21,729 nt of DNA from a virus. Position numbers and translations under genes: made by a program. Under the pieces are notes generated by a model, which saw only the letters and a program-made list of their open reading frames with translations, made no database searches and was not told the origin of the DNA. The stretch's first letter is position 1; every line of letters begins with the position of its first letter. Of this stretch, positions 15,106-20,835 are shown one piece after another. The stretch spans positions 1 through 21,729 of the IMG/VR virus record IMGVR_UViG_3300047386_000085; one strand, given 5' to 3'.

Positions 15106-15891
15106 TATACTTCTTTTATTTCCTGAAAGTTTCTTTTGAAGAGTGTAAGCATTCCAGCAAGTAGCAGGCTCAGGAAGATCCTCCTCAACAACAGAGTTTA
15201 GTTCATCTAAAGATCTATAAGTCATAAAGTCATTTATAGAAGCGTTGGGATTAGCAGAGTAAAAATGGATACCCCTATTTCGGCACTCTTTATTCAACCA
15301 CTTTAACCAGGCGTATATGTCTCCATACAATCTTGTATTCCTGCTTTTTTCCACATCGTTTAATATTATATCGTTATGGTAGTCGGATTTCGTATTATCT
15401 AAGTCGCAACCTACTAAGGTTATGTCTTTAAATCCCATATGTATTAAGAGATTCATGGCTACTGCCATTACATGGTTGTGCCATATAAAATGCTTAGCCC
15501 CTTTCTCAGCTCTTCTAAATATCTCGTCTCGCTTTCCTTTCTTAACATTTATAAAATGAACATTGTTCATGTTTATAGGGAATACATCTTGAAAGCCTCT
15601 ATCCTGATAACCTCCCCGGAAAAACTTCGGAAAAGCCTCAAACACAACTCGTCTGTCATAACACTTTGGATCGTCCATACCCATCCACATATCGGGGATT
15701 ACAAAAGGGTATGTGTTGTTCATACCTAACACAACCTTTCCGGGACCTCTTAGCAGGGATGTATCTACACTTTTCAAGGAAGGCCCTCCACACACTAATA
15801 TGGCTCGGGCAGAGTTAACCTCTCTGAAGAAGTTTGACAACTTCCATTCTGAACCTGTCCAATGTACCACTGAATGTGCTTGTGTCGCCAT
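15097..15891 (-). CDS. MptE/DUF115-like or GT42-like Rossmann-fold protein
   Basis: A 264-aa protein with a nucleotide-binding Rossmann start, ARAILVCGGPSLKSVD at about 28-43. GMNNTYPF (56-63) and MWMGMDDPKCY (69-78) follow, and later ITLVGCDLDN. This layout (GGPSL, then a conserved N-N, then a G-D pair) is shared by the MptE-like pyrophosphokinase/DUF115 proteins and the GT42 sialyltransferase-like fold. Phage copies often lie near genes for surface or nucleotide-sugar chemistry, but here the neighbours are PC4 and ligase. It begins in a TAATG overlap with PC4 and ends at promoter P4. Substrate cannot be read from the sequence. A nucleotide-linked transferase is the most that can be said. 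Confidence 0.6.
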   Translation of the reverse strand: MATQAHSVVHWTGSEWKLSNFFREVNSARAILVCGGPSLKSVDTSLLRGPGKVVLGMNNTYPFVIPDMWMGMDDPKCYDRRVVFEAFPKFFRGGYQDRGFQDVFPINMNNVHFINVKKGKRDEIFRRAEKGAKHFIWHNHVMAVAMNLLIHMGFKDITLVGCDLDNTKSDYHNDIILNDVEKSRNTRLYGDIYAWLKWLNKECRNRGIHFYSANPNASINDFMTYRSLDELNSVVEEDLPEPATCWNAYTLQKKLSGNKRSITK

Positions 15892-16190
15892 TACTTATAT
15901 AAGTCTCGGATTAGATCTCCGAAAGTCTCCTCTACTAATTGTTTTGATTCTGCAAGAGACAGTATCTCTACTAAACCTGCGAAAAGTTCTCTGGAATTTG
16001 TTAGATCAAGAGGCATCGCTACACCTTCTGGAGTAGGCTTCCACTCCTCGTTGAAGTCTAAGTAATACTTACGCAAGTGTATGTACTCAATATCTCGAAA
16101 AGTATTGATGGTAAGTCTTACCTGTACTTCTTTTACTTCGTCGTAGTGTATTACTCGAGAATATGCTTCAGGTGCTTGATGTAATTCCAC
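15891..16190 (-). CDS. PC4-like ssDNA-binding transcription/recombination cofactor
   Basis: A 99-aa homologue of the eukaryotic coactivator PC4, a dimeric ssDNA and duplex-melting protein. The family pattern is clear: EVQVRLTINTFRDIEYIHLR at 21-40 (strand, glycine-less hairpin and the invariant IxxR), YYLDFNEEWKPTPEGVAMPL at 42-61 (the PTxxGv motif), and a final helix at 64-78. T5 is known to encode a PC4 homologue linked to recombination-dependent replication, and this protein fits that role with the gp46/gp47 pair. The start is GTG, overlapping the upstream stop (TAGTG), with GAGGG nine bases before. The residues beyond 80 form an extra helix absent from the minimal PC4 core. The family call is from the pattern only. 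Confidence 0.78.
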   Translation of the reverse strand: MELHQAPEAYSRVIHYDEVKEVQVRLTINTFRDIEYIHLRKYYLDFNEEWKPTPEGVAMPLDLTNSRELFAGLVEILSLAESKQLVEETFGDLIRDLYK

Positions 16191-16462
16191 TACCTTCTAC
16201 CCTCGTTCTTTAAGATTGACGATAAAGGTACTACACTCGACACGTTGGCAGGGCGTAATAAACGATAAGAATCAGTATCCCAACAGAAAAATAAAAGTGT
16301 ATCTGTGGTTTCTTTTGCTCTATTCTTTTTCTTCTGTATATAAGGCGTGGAAAAATCCAAAGTACATACGTTGTACTTTAGCTTTCTTGATTGCTCACTA
16401 CGATATGTAATGATTGCGTCCCCGTACTCTGTTACGAGGTTAGCTAGTTCTTGCTTTTTCAC
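16190..16462 (-). CDS. Hypothetical 90-aa protein upstream of PC4
   Basis: A small protein of unknown family with a basic centre (SRKLKYN, then YIQKKKNRAKE), a hydrophobic strand (TLLFFCWDTD) and a basic C-terminal end (NEGRR). I choose the GTG at 16462 because AAAGGAG lies five bases upstream. The frame continues to a TTG at 16492 with no ribosome site. No consensus promoter is visible between it and the terminator on its 5' side. It may rely on readthrough or on a weak promoter that I cannot identify. Its stop overlaps the PC4 start, suggesting the two are made together. A modulator of PC4 is possible but unsupported. Confidence 0.72.
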   Translation of the reverse strand: MKKQELANLVTEYGDAIITYRSEQSRKLKYNVCTLDFSTPYIQKKKNRAKETTDTLLFFCWDTDSYRLLRPANVSSVVPLSSILKNEGRR

Positions 16463-16540
16463 TTTAGCTCCTTTGTAGTAATTCAGCAACAATTATTGTG
16501 AGGTTACATACTGTTAGGTGCTTTTGCTAGATGCAAGAAA

Positions 16541-16566
16541 GCCCCGCTAGTCGAAACTAGCGAGGC
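16541..16566 (-). terminator. Intrinsic terminator after the single-HTH gene
   Basis: On the minus strand the arms GCCTCGCTAG and CTAGCGGGGC pair over ten positions (one U-G) around a six-base loop TTTCGA, and TTTCTT follows. It begins seven bases after the stop of the single-HTH gene. The G-U pair is a mismatch on the other strand, so it acts on leftward transcripts. Confidence 0.85.
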
Positions 16567-16573
16567 GAGTATT

Positions 16574-17020
16574 TTAGCCTTCGTTGATCGCTGTGATAAC
16601 TTTGGTGAAATACTGTGATGCTTTACCAGTCAGCTTGCCGATGATTTCCTCATCAACTTCTTGACCTGCATCACCAAGTGCCGCGATAAGAGCTTCTGCA
16701 GCTGCTGCTTTAGATACTCGTGTACCACCGCCACCTTTAGAACCGCCACTAGATTTAGCAGCAGGAGTTTTCTTAACATAAACGCCAGCTTTGGTTAAGA
16801 TCATACGAACACCATTTGGTGATTCGTCTAGTTCTTCAGCAATATCTTTAACAATCTCCATGCTGGTCTCTGGAGTTGGTTCTGCTTCTTCGTACATTGA
16901 TACTGCTTGTGCTTTTTTATCGTCGTCCCAAGCCACTTTTCTTTTCCTCTTGTTTGGGTTTTTGTTACCTGGGCAATCACCCAGAGCTTTAAGTTGTTGA
17001 AGGTAGAATCTTTCCGACAT
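16574..17020 (-). CDS. Single-HTH DNA-binding protein related to the four-HTH protein
   Basis: A 148-aa protein with a basic N-terminal arm (NKNPNKRKRKVAW) and then one HTH/Myb-like unit at 31-82: WDDDKKAQAVSMY, a helix IVKDIAEELDES, and a recognition helix PNGVRMILTKAG. It keeps the same IAEEL-x-S-xxGVRxxLxxxG spacing as the repeats of the 240-aa protein. A Gly/Ser linker (89-100) joins a separate C-terminal helical domain at 101-148. The gene is a self-contained transcription unit: promoter P5 is about 30 bases upstream, AGGGG precedes the ATG, and a terminator follows the stop. That arrangement suggests high, independent expression. Candidate roles are early-gene regulator or nucleoid protein. 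Target and partner are unknown. Confidence 0.82.
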   Translation of the reverse strand: MSERFYLQQLKALGDCPGNKNPNKRKRKVAWDDDKKAQAVSMYEEAEPTPETSMEIVKDIAEELDESPNGVRMILTKAGVYVKKTPAAKSSGGSKGGGGTRVSKAAAAEALIAALGDAGQEVDEEIIGKLTGKASQYFTKVITAINEG

Positions 17021-17048
17021 TTGGTTATTCCCCTAAATTTGAAATGAT

Positions 17049-17090
17049 ATTATACGGCAATTTAAGGACTTCTGTCAAGAAATATTTTTT
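17049..17090 (-). promoter_or_regulatory. Promoter P5 (consensus sigma-70) upstream of the single-HTH gene
   Basis: On the minus strand, TTGACA (17078-17073) and TATAAT (17054-17049) are 18 bases apart, with AAAAAAATATTTC before the -35. The TGA stop of the methyltransferase is the TGA inside TTGACA. The leader ATCATTTCAAATTTAGGGG resembles those of P3 and P4. Confidence 0.91.
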
Positions 17091-17626
17091 TGATCCTGTA
17101 AATTTTTTGGTCTAACCACTACATCTAAAAACTGTCCTTCTTCTATAGTCTTGTTCTGTATGGTAAAATAGGCTTTTAATTTTTGAAGCCACCACTCAGA
17201 GCTTTCTATAATTAGGTGTGCATTGCGTCCGTCAGGTAAAACTTTTTTTGCCTTCTTCAAGGATATAGTGAATAAACCTTTTTCTAGAGTAACTCTATGT
17301 AAATCTTGTAGTACGTTATCTAGTAAGTCAGGCTCTATATGTTCTAAAACATCTATGCATACTACAAAATTATGGGGTATATTATTGTGTACTAATTTTT
17401 CATTAGCAGGCTCATAGCTAGTTACTTTTATTCCGTCTTTACGCATTGATGTTTCTAGGTAGCAACGACCTGCTCCGTAATCTAGTAGGTCTTTGTATCC
17501 GTCTTTTTTAATAATATTTGAAATATATGCCTGTATCTTCGGTGTTTTTGCTGTTGCCCCGAATTTATATTTTTTGTGGGTTTCTTTCATAGCCTCTAAA
17601 TAATTACTTGATATTAGCTCTGTCAT
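17075..17626 (-). CDS. Class I SAM-dependent methyltransferase
   Basis: A 183-aa protein with the Rossmann methyltransferase core: motif I DLLDYGAGRCYLE at 46-58, an acid at E72 (TSYEPANEK) for the SAM ribose, and motif IV-like VVCIDVLEHIEPD at 88-100. This is the signature of the Methyltransf_11/23 group, often acting on small molecules or lipids. No N-x-P-P/Y DNA-methylase tetrapeptide is present and there is no target-recognition domain, so a restriction-type DNA methylase is unlikely. It begins in an ATGA overlap with the HTH gene and ends inside the -35 of promoter P5. The substrate is not readable. Confidence 0.78.
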   Translation of the reverse strand: MTELISSNYLEAMKETHKKYKFGATAKTPKIQAYISNIIKKDGYKDLLDYGAGRCYLETSMRKDGIKVTSYEPANEKLVHNNIPHNFVVCIDVLEHIEPDLLDNVLQDLHRVTLEKGLFTISLKKAKKVLPDGRNAHLIIESSEWWLQKLKAYFTIQNKTIEEGQFLDVVVRPKNLQDQKNIS

Positions 17627-18342
17627 AATCTGTCAATCCTTACTCCATACTGTTTCAAATGTTCTAGCTTACAAAGTTCATATGCTGGAACATATGCAGA
17701 GAAACCGCCTGCTGTTACGTTTGAAAAGAAAGTATCATCGCTGTCAACCTTCTGTTTAATATATACTGCATACACAGGACACCCATACTTACTCTCATAG
17801 TCAGTGTTTGCTAGACCTGGCTTACTTGCAATATACTCTGGAGTGAGTCGTGCGTGTACTTCTACCGCGCCATGATACGACGCCGACCACGCAACCTCCC
17901 CTTCCGCATAGTCATCTGACAAGAGAGCATCCGGATAATAGTGCGACCCAAGTTTTTCTTCTTTATTCGCAGGACGCTGGGGTACGCCGACCTTTTCGAG
18001 TAATGCTCGAACAAAGGAAGGTGATCTGAAAAGGGACTTAGAAATCTCTGAAATCGTCCCGCCTTGCAGGTAGCTTTCGCAAGCCTCCGCAATTTCAGCT
18101 TGAGACGCGGGTCGACCCCGTAGCTTTTTCTTGCGTTGTGCAGTGTATGCTTTCTTTTCATGGTATTCCTCAATAATCTTATTTAGCCTAGTAGTATTGT
18201 AGGCTATATTTAGAATATCACACGCTTCCTTTTTGGTTATAGGTTTCTGAGAAGAACTGGGGTTTAGAAGTCCTATTACTTTCTCGATGTTTTGAGTCGA
18301 TAAGTTTTCGTAGTCCTTCTTCTTTACTATCTTTCGTGCCAT
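17623..18342 (-). CDS. Two-HTH regulator-like DNA-binding protein
   Basis: A 239-aa protein with a basic N terminus (ARKIVKKK). A first HTH lies at about 34-57 (ITKKEACDILNIAYNTTRL). A basic AT-hook-like linker (KKKLRGRP) at 71-78 leads to a second HTH at 79-118 (QAEIAEACESY...SEISKSLFRSPSFVRALLEKVG). Residues 131-239 are a separate C-terminal domain of unknown fold. The ATG has GGAG seven bases upstream, which fixes the start despite a 125-base overlap with the DUF3310 gene. No later ATG is available. It is followed at once by the methyltransferase. A transcription regulator is the likely role, inferred from the HTHs; the site bound is unknown. Confidence 0.75.
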   Translation of the reverse strand: MARKIVKKKDYENLSTQNIEKVIGLLNPSSSQKPITKKEACDILNIAYNTTRLNKIIEEYHEKKAYTAQRKKKLRGRPASQAEIAEACESYLQGGTISEISKSLFRSPSFVRALLEKVGVPQRPANKEEKLGSHYYPDALLSDDYAEGEVAWSASYHGAVEVHARLTPEYIASKPGLANTDYESKYGCPVYAVYIKQKVDSDDTFFSNVTAGGFSAYVPAYELCKLEHLKQYGVRIDRL

Positions 18343-18598
18343 ATTCTAACTCCAATAATAATTCGCAATAATGTATAATTTTCTTTATGTCCTCGGCACC
18401 GTTCTTAGCTTTGTGTCGAGTCGCATACTTTATGATGTTTCCTTCGATGTATCCTAAACCATTTGCGTGTATATACTCTAATGGTTGTATAGGCAGATCG
18501 TAGTGCGATCCACCTTCTTGCCGCTCTAACGGTCTTTGTTCTTCGTGATCTTCTGCTACCCACACTGGTAATTCTCCTGAAGCTGCAATGTTTTTCAT
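18218..18598 (-). CDS. DUF3310 family protein
   Basis: A 126-aa protein with the DUF3310 core: GGSHYDLPIQPLEYI at 29-43, GYIEGNIIKYATRHKAKNG at 49-67 and AEDIKKIIHYCELLLELEYG at 68-87. These small helical proteins are widespread in phages and have been called nucleotide kinase-like, but no function is established that I know of. The core ends at residue 87, and from codon 86 on the DNA is also used by the start of the next gene in another frame. The C-terminal tail (KLIDSKHRESNRTSK) is polar and may be tolerated simply because of that overlap. It starts in an ATGA overlap with the 74-aa membrane protein. Confidence 0.85.
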   Translation of the reverse strand: MKNIAASGELPVWVAEDHEEQRPLERQEGGSHYDLPIQPLEYIHANGLGYIEGNIIKYATRHKAKNGAEDIKKIIHYCELLLELEYGTKDSKEEGLRKLIDSKHRESNRTSKPQFFSETYNQKGSV

Positions 18599-18819
18599 AA
18601 AATATAATCTTTAACTAAACCACTTAATAGCGTGAAAGCCATCACTGCATTAAGAAGTATTAGTGCTTTATCTTTCCATGCGAAAGATACTACTAACCAC
18701 AGAGTCGTGCCTGTGAAACTAAAGATGAGATCATACATATGATACTCATCTCCTGAGGCTCTGAGCATTACTGCTATAATAATTACTATAGATGCTGCCC
18801 ACTTGACTACATCTATCAC
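18595..18819 (-). CDS. Small membrane protein, three predicted helices
   Basis: A 74-aa, very hydrophobic protein with segments at about 5-20 (VKWAASIVIIIAVMLR), 29-47 (YDLIFSFTGTTLWLVVSFAW) and 52-72 (ALILLNAVMAFTLLSGLV), separated by short charged turns. It starts with GTG overlapping the upstream TGA in a GTGA tetranucleotide, with a weak ribosome site, so coupling is likely. It could be a holin by size and topology, but it sits 1.4 kb downstream of the lysozyme among early-type genes. An inner-membrane protein of unknown role is the safer call. Confidence 0.72.
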   Translation of the reverse strand: MIDVVKWAASIVIIIAVMLRASGDEYHMYDLIFSFTGTTLWLVVSFAWKDKALILLNAVMAFTLLSGLVKDYIL

Positions 18820-19415
18820 TTAGCAGTAATCCGTTTCTCGTAGTCTGCATAGTCATCGCTCCACCAGGGTGGTCTTTCTCGATACTTCCACTCTGCAAAC
18901 GTACCCTTGTCGAGGTGATAATAATCACGATACGACTGGATTGGATTGTCATAGTCTTTTAACTCGTCAGGCATAGCTAGACCGAAAGTAGTGAACCCCT
19001 TGCGAGGCATATTCTCAGGCTCAGGTAGTTTATTTACTACTTGTGCAATCGACTTGTGGTCTTTACCATAGCGATAACGATACTCTTCATTCAAAGCATT
19101 ACCATAACAGTGAGTCCACTCAAAATTATCTAGTGATGAACGTACCCAGATTGTGCAAGGGTGATTGTACATCATTGGCAGATAAGGTGTGAGTGGTCGC
19201 TCTTCTGGTGGAAGATGCTTGATTTCTTTTTTCAAAGCGTTTAGATGATCTCTCTCGTCTTTCTCAAGAGCGCGTGGTATAAAGCCTAGATGCTTGTCAA
19301 CCCATATGGCTGTACATAGCAACTGTGCTACCTCAAGAGGCATCTTCACGATATGCTTGTCTACATGATACTCGGCACACTTGTCGAGATCTTTGTCAAG
19401 GTAAAATAAATTCAA
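18816..19415 (-). CDS. Conserved phage protein of unknown function
   Basis: A 199-aa protein of a family I know only from marine phages. Conserved-looking blocks are MNLFYLDKDLDKCAEYHVDK, KMPLEVAQLL, YNHPCTIWVRSSLDNFEW, ALNEEYRYRYGKDHKS and a tail with YRDYYHLDKG and W-rich RPPWWSDDYADYE. The several histidines, Tyr-Arg pairs and tryptophans suggest an enzyme acting on DNA or nucleotides. Database names such as pyrimidine-dimer glycosylase have been attached to similar proteins, but I see no DenV catalytic N terminus. The start is TTG, with GGAG seven bases upstream. The ATG at codon 25 would remove the conserved beginning. Promoter P6 lies just before it, making it the first gene of its unit. 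Confidence 0.8.
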   Translation of the reverse strand: MNLFYLDKDLDKCAEYHVDKHIVKMPLEVAQLLCTAIWVDKHLGFIPRALEKDERDHLNALKKEIKHLPPEERPLTPYLPMMYNHPCTIWVRSSLDNFEWTHCYGNALNEEYRYRYGKDHKSIAQVVNKLPEPENMPRKGFTTFGLAMPDELKDYDNPIQSYRDYYHLDKGTFAEWKYRERPPWWSDDYADYEKRITAK

Positions 19416-19442
19416 TGCTTTTCTCCGTAAATTTAGACAACT

Positions 19443-19480
19443 ATTATACTAAACTTCAAGAAAAGTGTCAAGAACTATTC
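19443..19480 (-). promoter_or_regulatory. Promoter P6 (consensus sigma-70) upstream of the 199-aa gene
   Basis: On the minus strand, TTGACA (19471-19466) and TATAAT (19448-19443) have a 17-base spacing, with GAATAGTTC before the -35. The spacer has CTTGAAGTTTAG, a variant of the element seen in P3 and P5. It starts three bases after the o-spanin stop, separating the lysis genes from the early-type operon. Confidence 0.9.
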
Positions 19481-19894
19481 TTCAACTGCTACACCAATAG
19501 CACCCGCAGGGTCGTCATTGATGGTTACGTTTCTGTAGTAAACGACTACTTCTCCTAACTGATTTATATATCTCTTGAGTTCTTGTGTGTTGTATGACAT
19601 CAGTTCGTAGTCTGCAATACTCATGGCAATAAAGACTACATCTCCACCATGTTGCTTTTTAATATCTTCTAGGAATTTTTCAAGATAGGTACGATCTTCG
19701 CCCGCTATCTTTGAGTCTGATACGACATACCATCGAGGCTCTTTCAATTCGACAGGTCGTGGTAGGGTAGGCTGGATTATATCCAGTTTGATTGGTTTAG
19801 TGACGATCTCTATTTCCCTAGCTTCCTGAGGAAAAAGAGAACAGCCACTAATTGTTAAGATTGCTAATGCGCTGAGTATCGGCTTCAATCGCAT
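19475..19894 (-). CDS. Lipoprotein, probable o-spanin
   Basis: A 139-aa outer-membrane lipoprotein. The N terminus is a lipoprotein signal (MRLKPILSALAILTISGC) with the lipobox cysteine at C18, so it is lipidated in the outer membrane. A Pro-rich stretch follows (IIQPTLPRPVELKEPRW), then a globular part with an aromatic helix (TQELKRYINQLGEVVVYYRN). It starts 47 bases inside the i-spanin gene in another frame, with AGGAGG six bases before the ATG. This is the overlapping arrangement of Rz/Rz1. It should connect with the i-spanin to fuse the two membranes at lysis. It is longer than Rz1, and the extra domain is unexplained. A longer frame to 19951 begins inside i-spanin and would hide the signal peptide, so I reject it. 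Confidence 0.8.
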   Translation of the reverse strand: MRLKPILSALAILTISGCSLFPQEAREIEIVTKPIKLDIIQPTLPRPVELKEPRWYVVSDSKIAGEDRTYLEKFLEDIKKQHGGDVVFIAMSIADYELMSYNTQELKRYINQLGEVVVYYRNVTINDDPAGAIGVAVEE

Positions 19895-20240
19895 CGAAAA
19901 CCTCCTGTGTTCTAGCATTCGCTTTCTTTGTAATAAGTCCAGGCTTTGCACTGGCTAGCTTTGCTAAGTTATGTCTACGAAAGATATCGAGGTACTCTGA
20001 CATCTGACTTTCGTACTGTTGGTTTTGGGTTGACAGCGTAGTAAGACTTTCCTGTGCAACTTTTAAATTATTCTGTATAGATACGATAGTATCTTTCTGA
20101 GTTTCGATTGTCAACTGCTGTGCAGTATTCATATCTCTCAGCTCTTGATTCTGCACTTTAAGTGGTGCAACACTTAAAAAGTAATAGGCGTAACCAGTTA
20201 CTGCCATAGCACCGATTACGCCCATTAAGATTTTAGACAT
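19848..20240 (-). CDS. i-spanin-like protein with N-terminal membrane anchor
   Basis: A 130-aa protein with one N-terminal membrane segment at about 3-24 (KILMGVIGAMAVTGYAYYFL). A long periplasmic coiled coil runs through about 28-85 (QNQELRDMNTAQQLTIETQ onward, with heptad-spaced L, I and V). This is the standard inner-membrane spanin layout. The C terminus (FDAIEADTQRISNLNN) is polar. It overlaps the lysozyme stop by eight bases and the o-spanin start by 47. The lysozyme, i-spanin, o-spanin order is a textbook lysis cassette. The assignment rests on topology and context, as spanins share little sequence. Confidence 0.85.
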   Translation of the reverse strand: MSKILMGVIGAMAVTGYAYYFLSVAPLKVQNQELRDMNTAQQLTIETQKDTIVSIQNNLKVAQESLTTLSTQNQQYESQMSEYLDIFRRHNLAKLASAKPGLITKKANARTQEVFDAIEADTQRISNLNN

Positions 20241-20673
20241 TCTCTAAACGCCCCATGAGTCTCTCTGCTCTGTTTCCTACTTGTCGATACCAACGTGAAT
20301 CACGTCCTTCGACCGCTGCAGTAGCCCAATCTTCGTTGTCGATTGCCTTTCTCATATTTTTGAATTTTGATAAGCGGGTACGACCAAGATTAAACATCAT
20401 GTTTACTAGTATCTCTTGAACTTCCCCTGGAAAGCCGTCCCATTGGTCATAGAGAGCTTGACACTCGCTAATCGCAATATCTAAGTCTGCTTGAAAGGCT
20501 TCTGTTACACGCTCTTCGGATACAGGTGTATCCACCTCTAGTCCATATTCTGGATCATCATCTTTGATGAGGTGTCCTATCCCGAAGGTTGGATACCCCA
20601 AATGGTCTAGGTATACTGCGTGAACTATACCTTCATCTATTGCTAACTGGCTTTGAACTTGTTCTCTATTCAT
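20233..20673 (-). CDS. Phage lysozyme (GH24, T4 gpe-like)
   Basis: A 146-aa muramidase that cuts the beta-1,4 bond of peptidoglycan. The catalytic triad of the T4 family is visible: E14 in IDEGIVHA, D23 in VYLDHLG and T29 in YPTFGIGHLI, with the same E-8-D-5-T spacing as T4. The C-terminal WYRQVGNRAERLMGRL also matches. There is no signal peptide or SAR anchor at the N terminus, so release to the periplasm needs a holin. The only small membrane gene beside it is the 39-aa one just upstream. The start ATG has AAGGAG five bases before it. Confidence 0.94.
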   Translation of the reverse strand: MNREQVQSQLAIDEGIVHAVYLDHLGYPTFGIGHLIKDDDPEYGLEVDTPVSEERVTEAFQADLDIAISECQALYDQWDGFPGEVQEILVNMMFNLGRTRLSKFKNMRKAIDNEDWATAAVEGRDSRWYRQVGNRAERLMGRLENV

Positions 20674-20685
20674 GGGATCTCCTTA

Positions 20686-20805
20686 TTAAATTCCGTAATG
20701 TAAACTGGCGAAATAAATCACTGGTATTGGAAGCGTCATGGCTACTAATGCACCCAAAAGGTTGCAAAATAAACACACACGCTCGTCTTCTCGAAAGTTT
20801 TTCAC
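20686..20805 (-). CDS. Very small membrane protein, candidate holin or antiholin
   Basis: A 39-aa open frame immediately upstream of lysozyme, with a GTG start and AGGAG eight bases before it. It has a charged N terminus (KNFREDERV) and then one hydrophobic stretch through the end (CLFCNLLGALVAMTLPIPVI and beyond, about 22 apolar residues). The stop lies 12 bases before the lysozyme ATG. A cytoplasmic lysozyme needs a pore, and this is the only membrane protein beside it. Single-helix (class III) holins exist but are usually longer. Two prolines in the helix are unusual for one. It is equally possible that it regulates another holin outside the window. The reading frame is convincing; the role is a guess. 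Confidence 0.6.
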   Translation of the reverse strand: MKNFREDERVCLFCNLLGALVAMTLPIPVIYFASLHYGI

Positions 20806-20835
20806 TCCAAGTTCTCCTATAAGTTTTGACCCTTG

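Noticed and set aside
16463-16540. Sigma-70 promoter for the 90-aa gene (TTGCAT followed by TATGTA)
   Set aside because: Spacing is about 20 bases and both boxes are poor; it lacks the AAATAnTTC element of the other six promoters.
18816-19415. Naming the 199-aa protein a pyrimidine-dimer glycosylase (DenV-like)
   Set aside because: The catalytic N-terminal Thr and its surrounding helix of DenV are not seen; the resemblance is only a general pattern.
19895-19951. Longer start for the o-spanin
   Set aside because: It would put about 19 residues before the lipoprotein signal peptide. The ATG at 19894 has an AGGAGG site.
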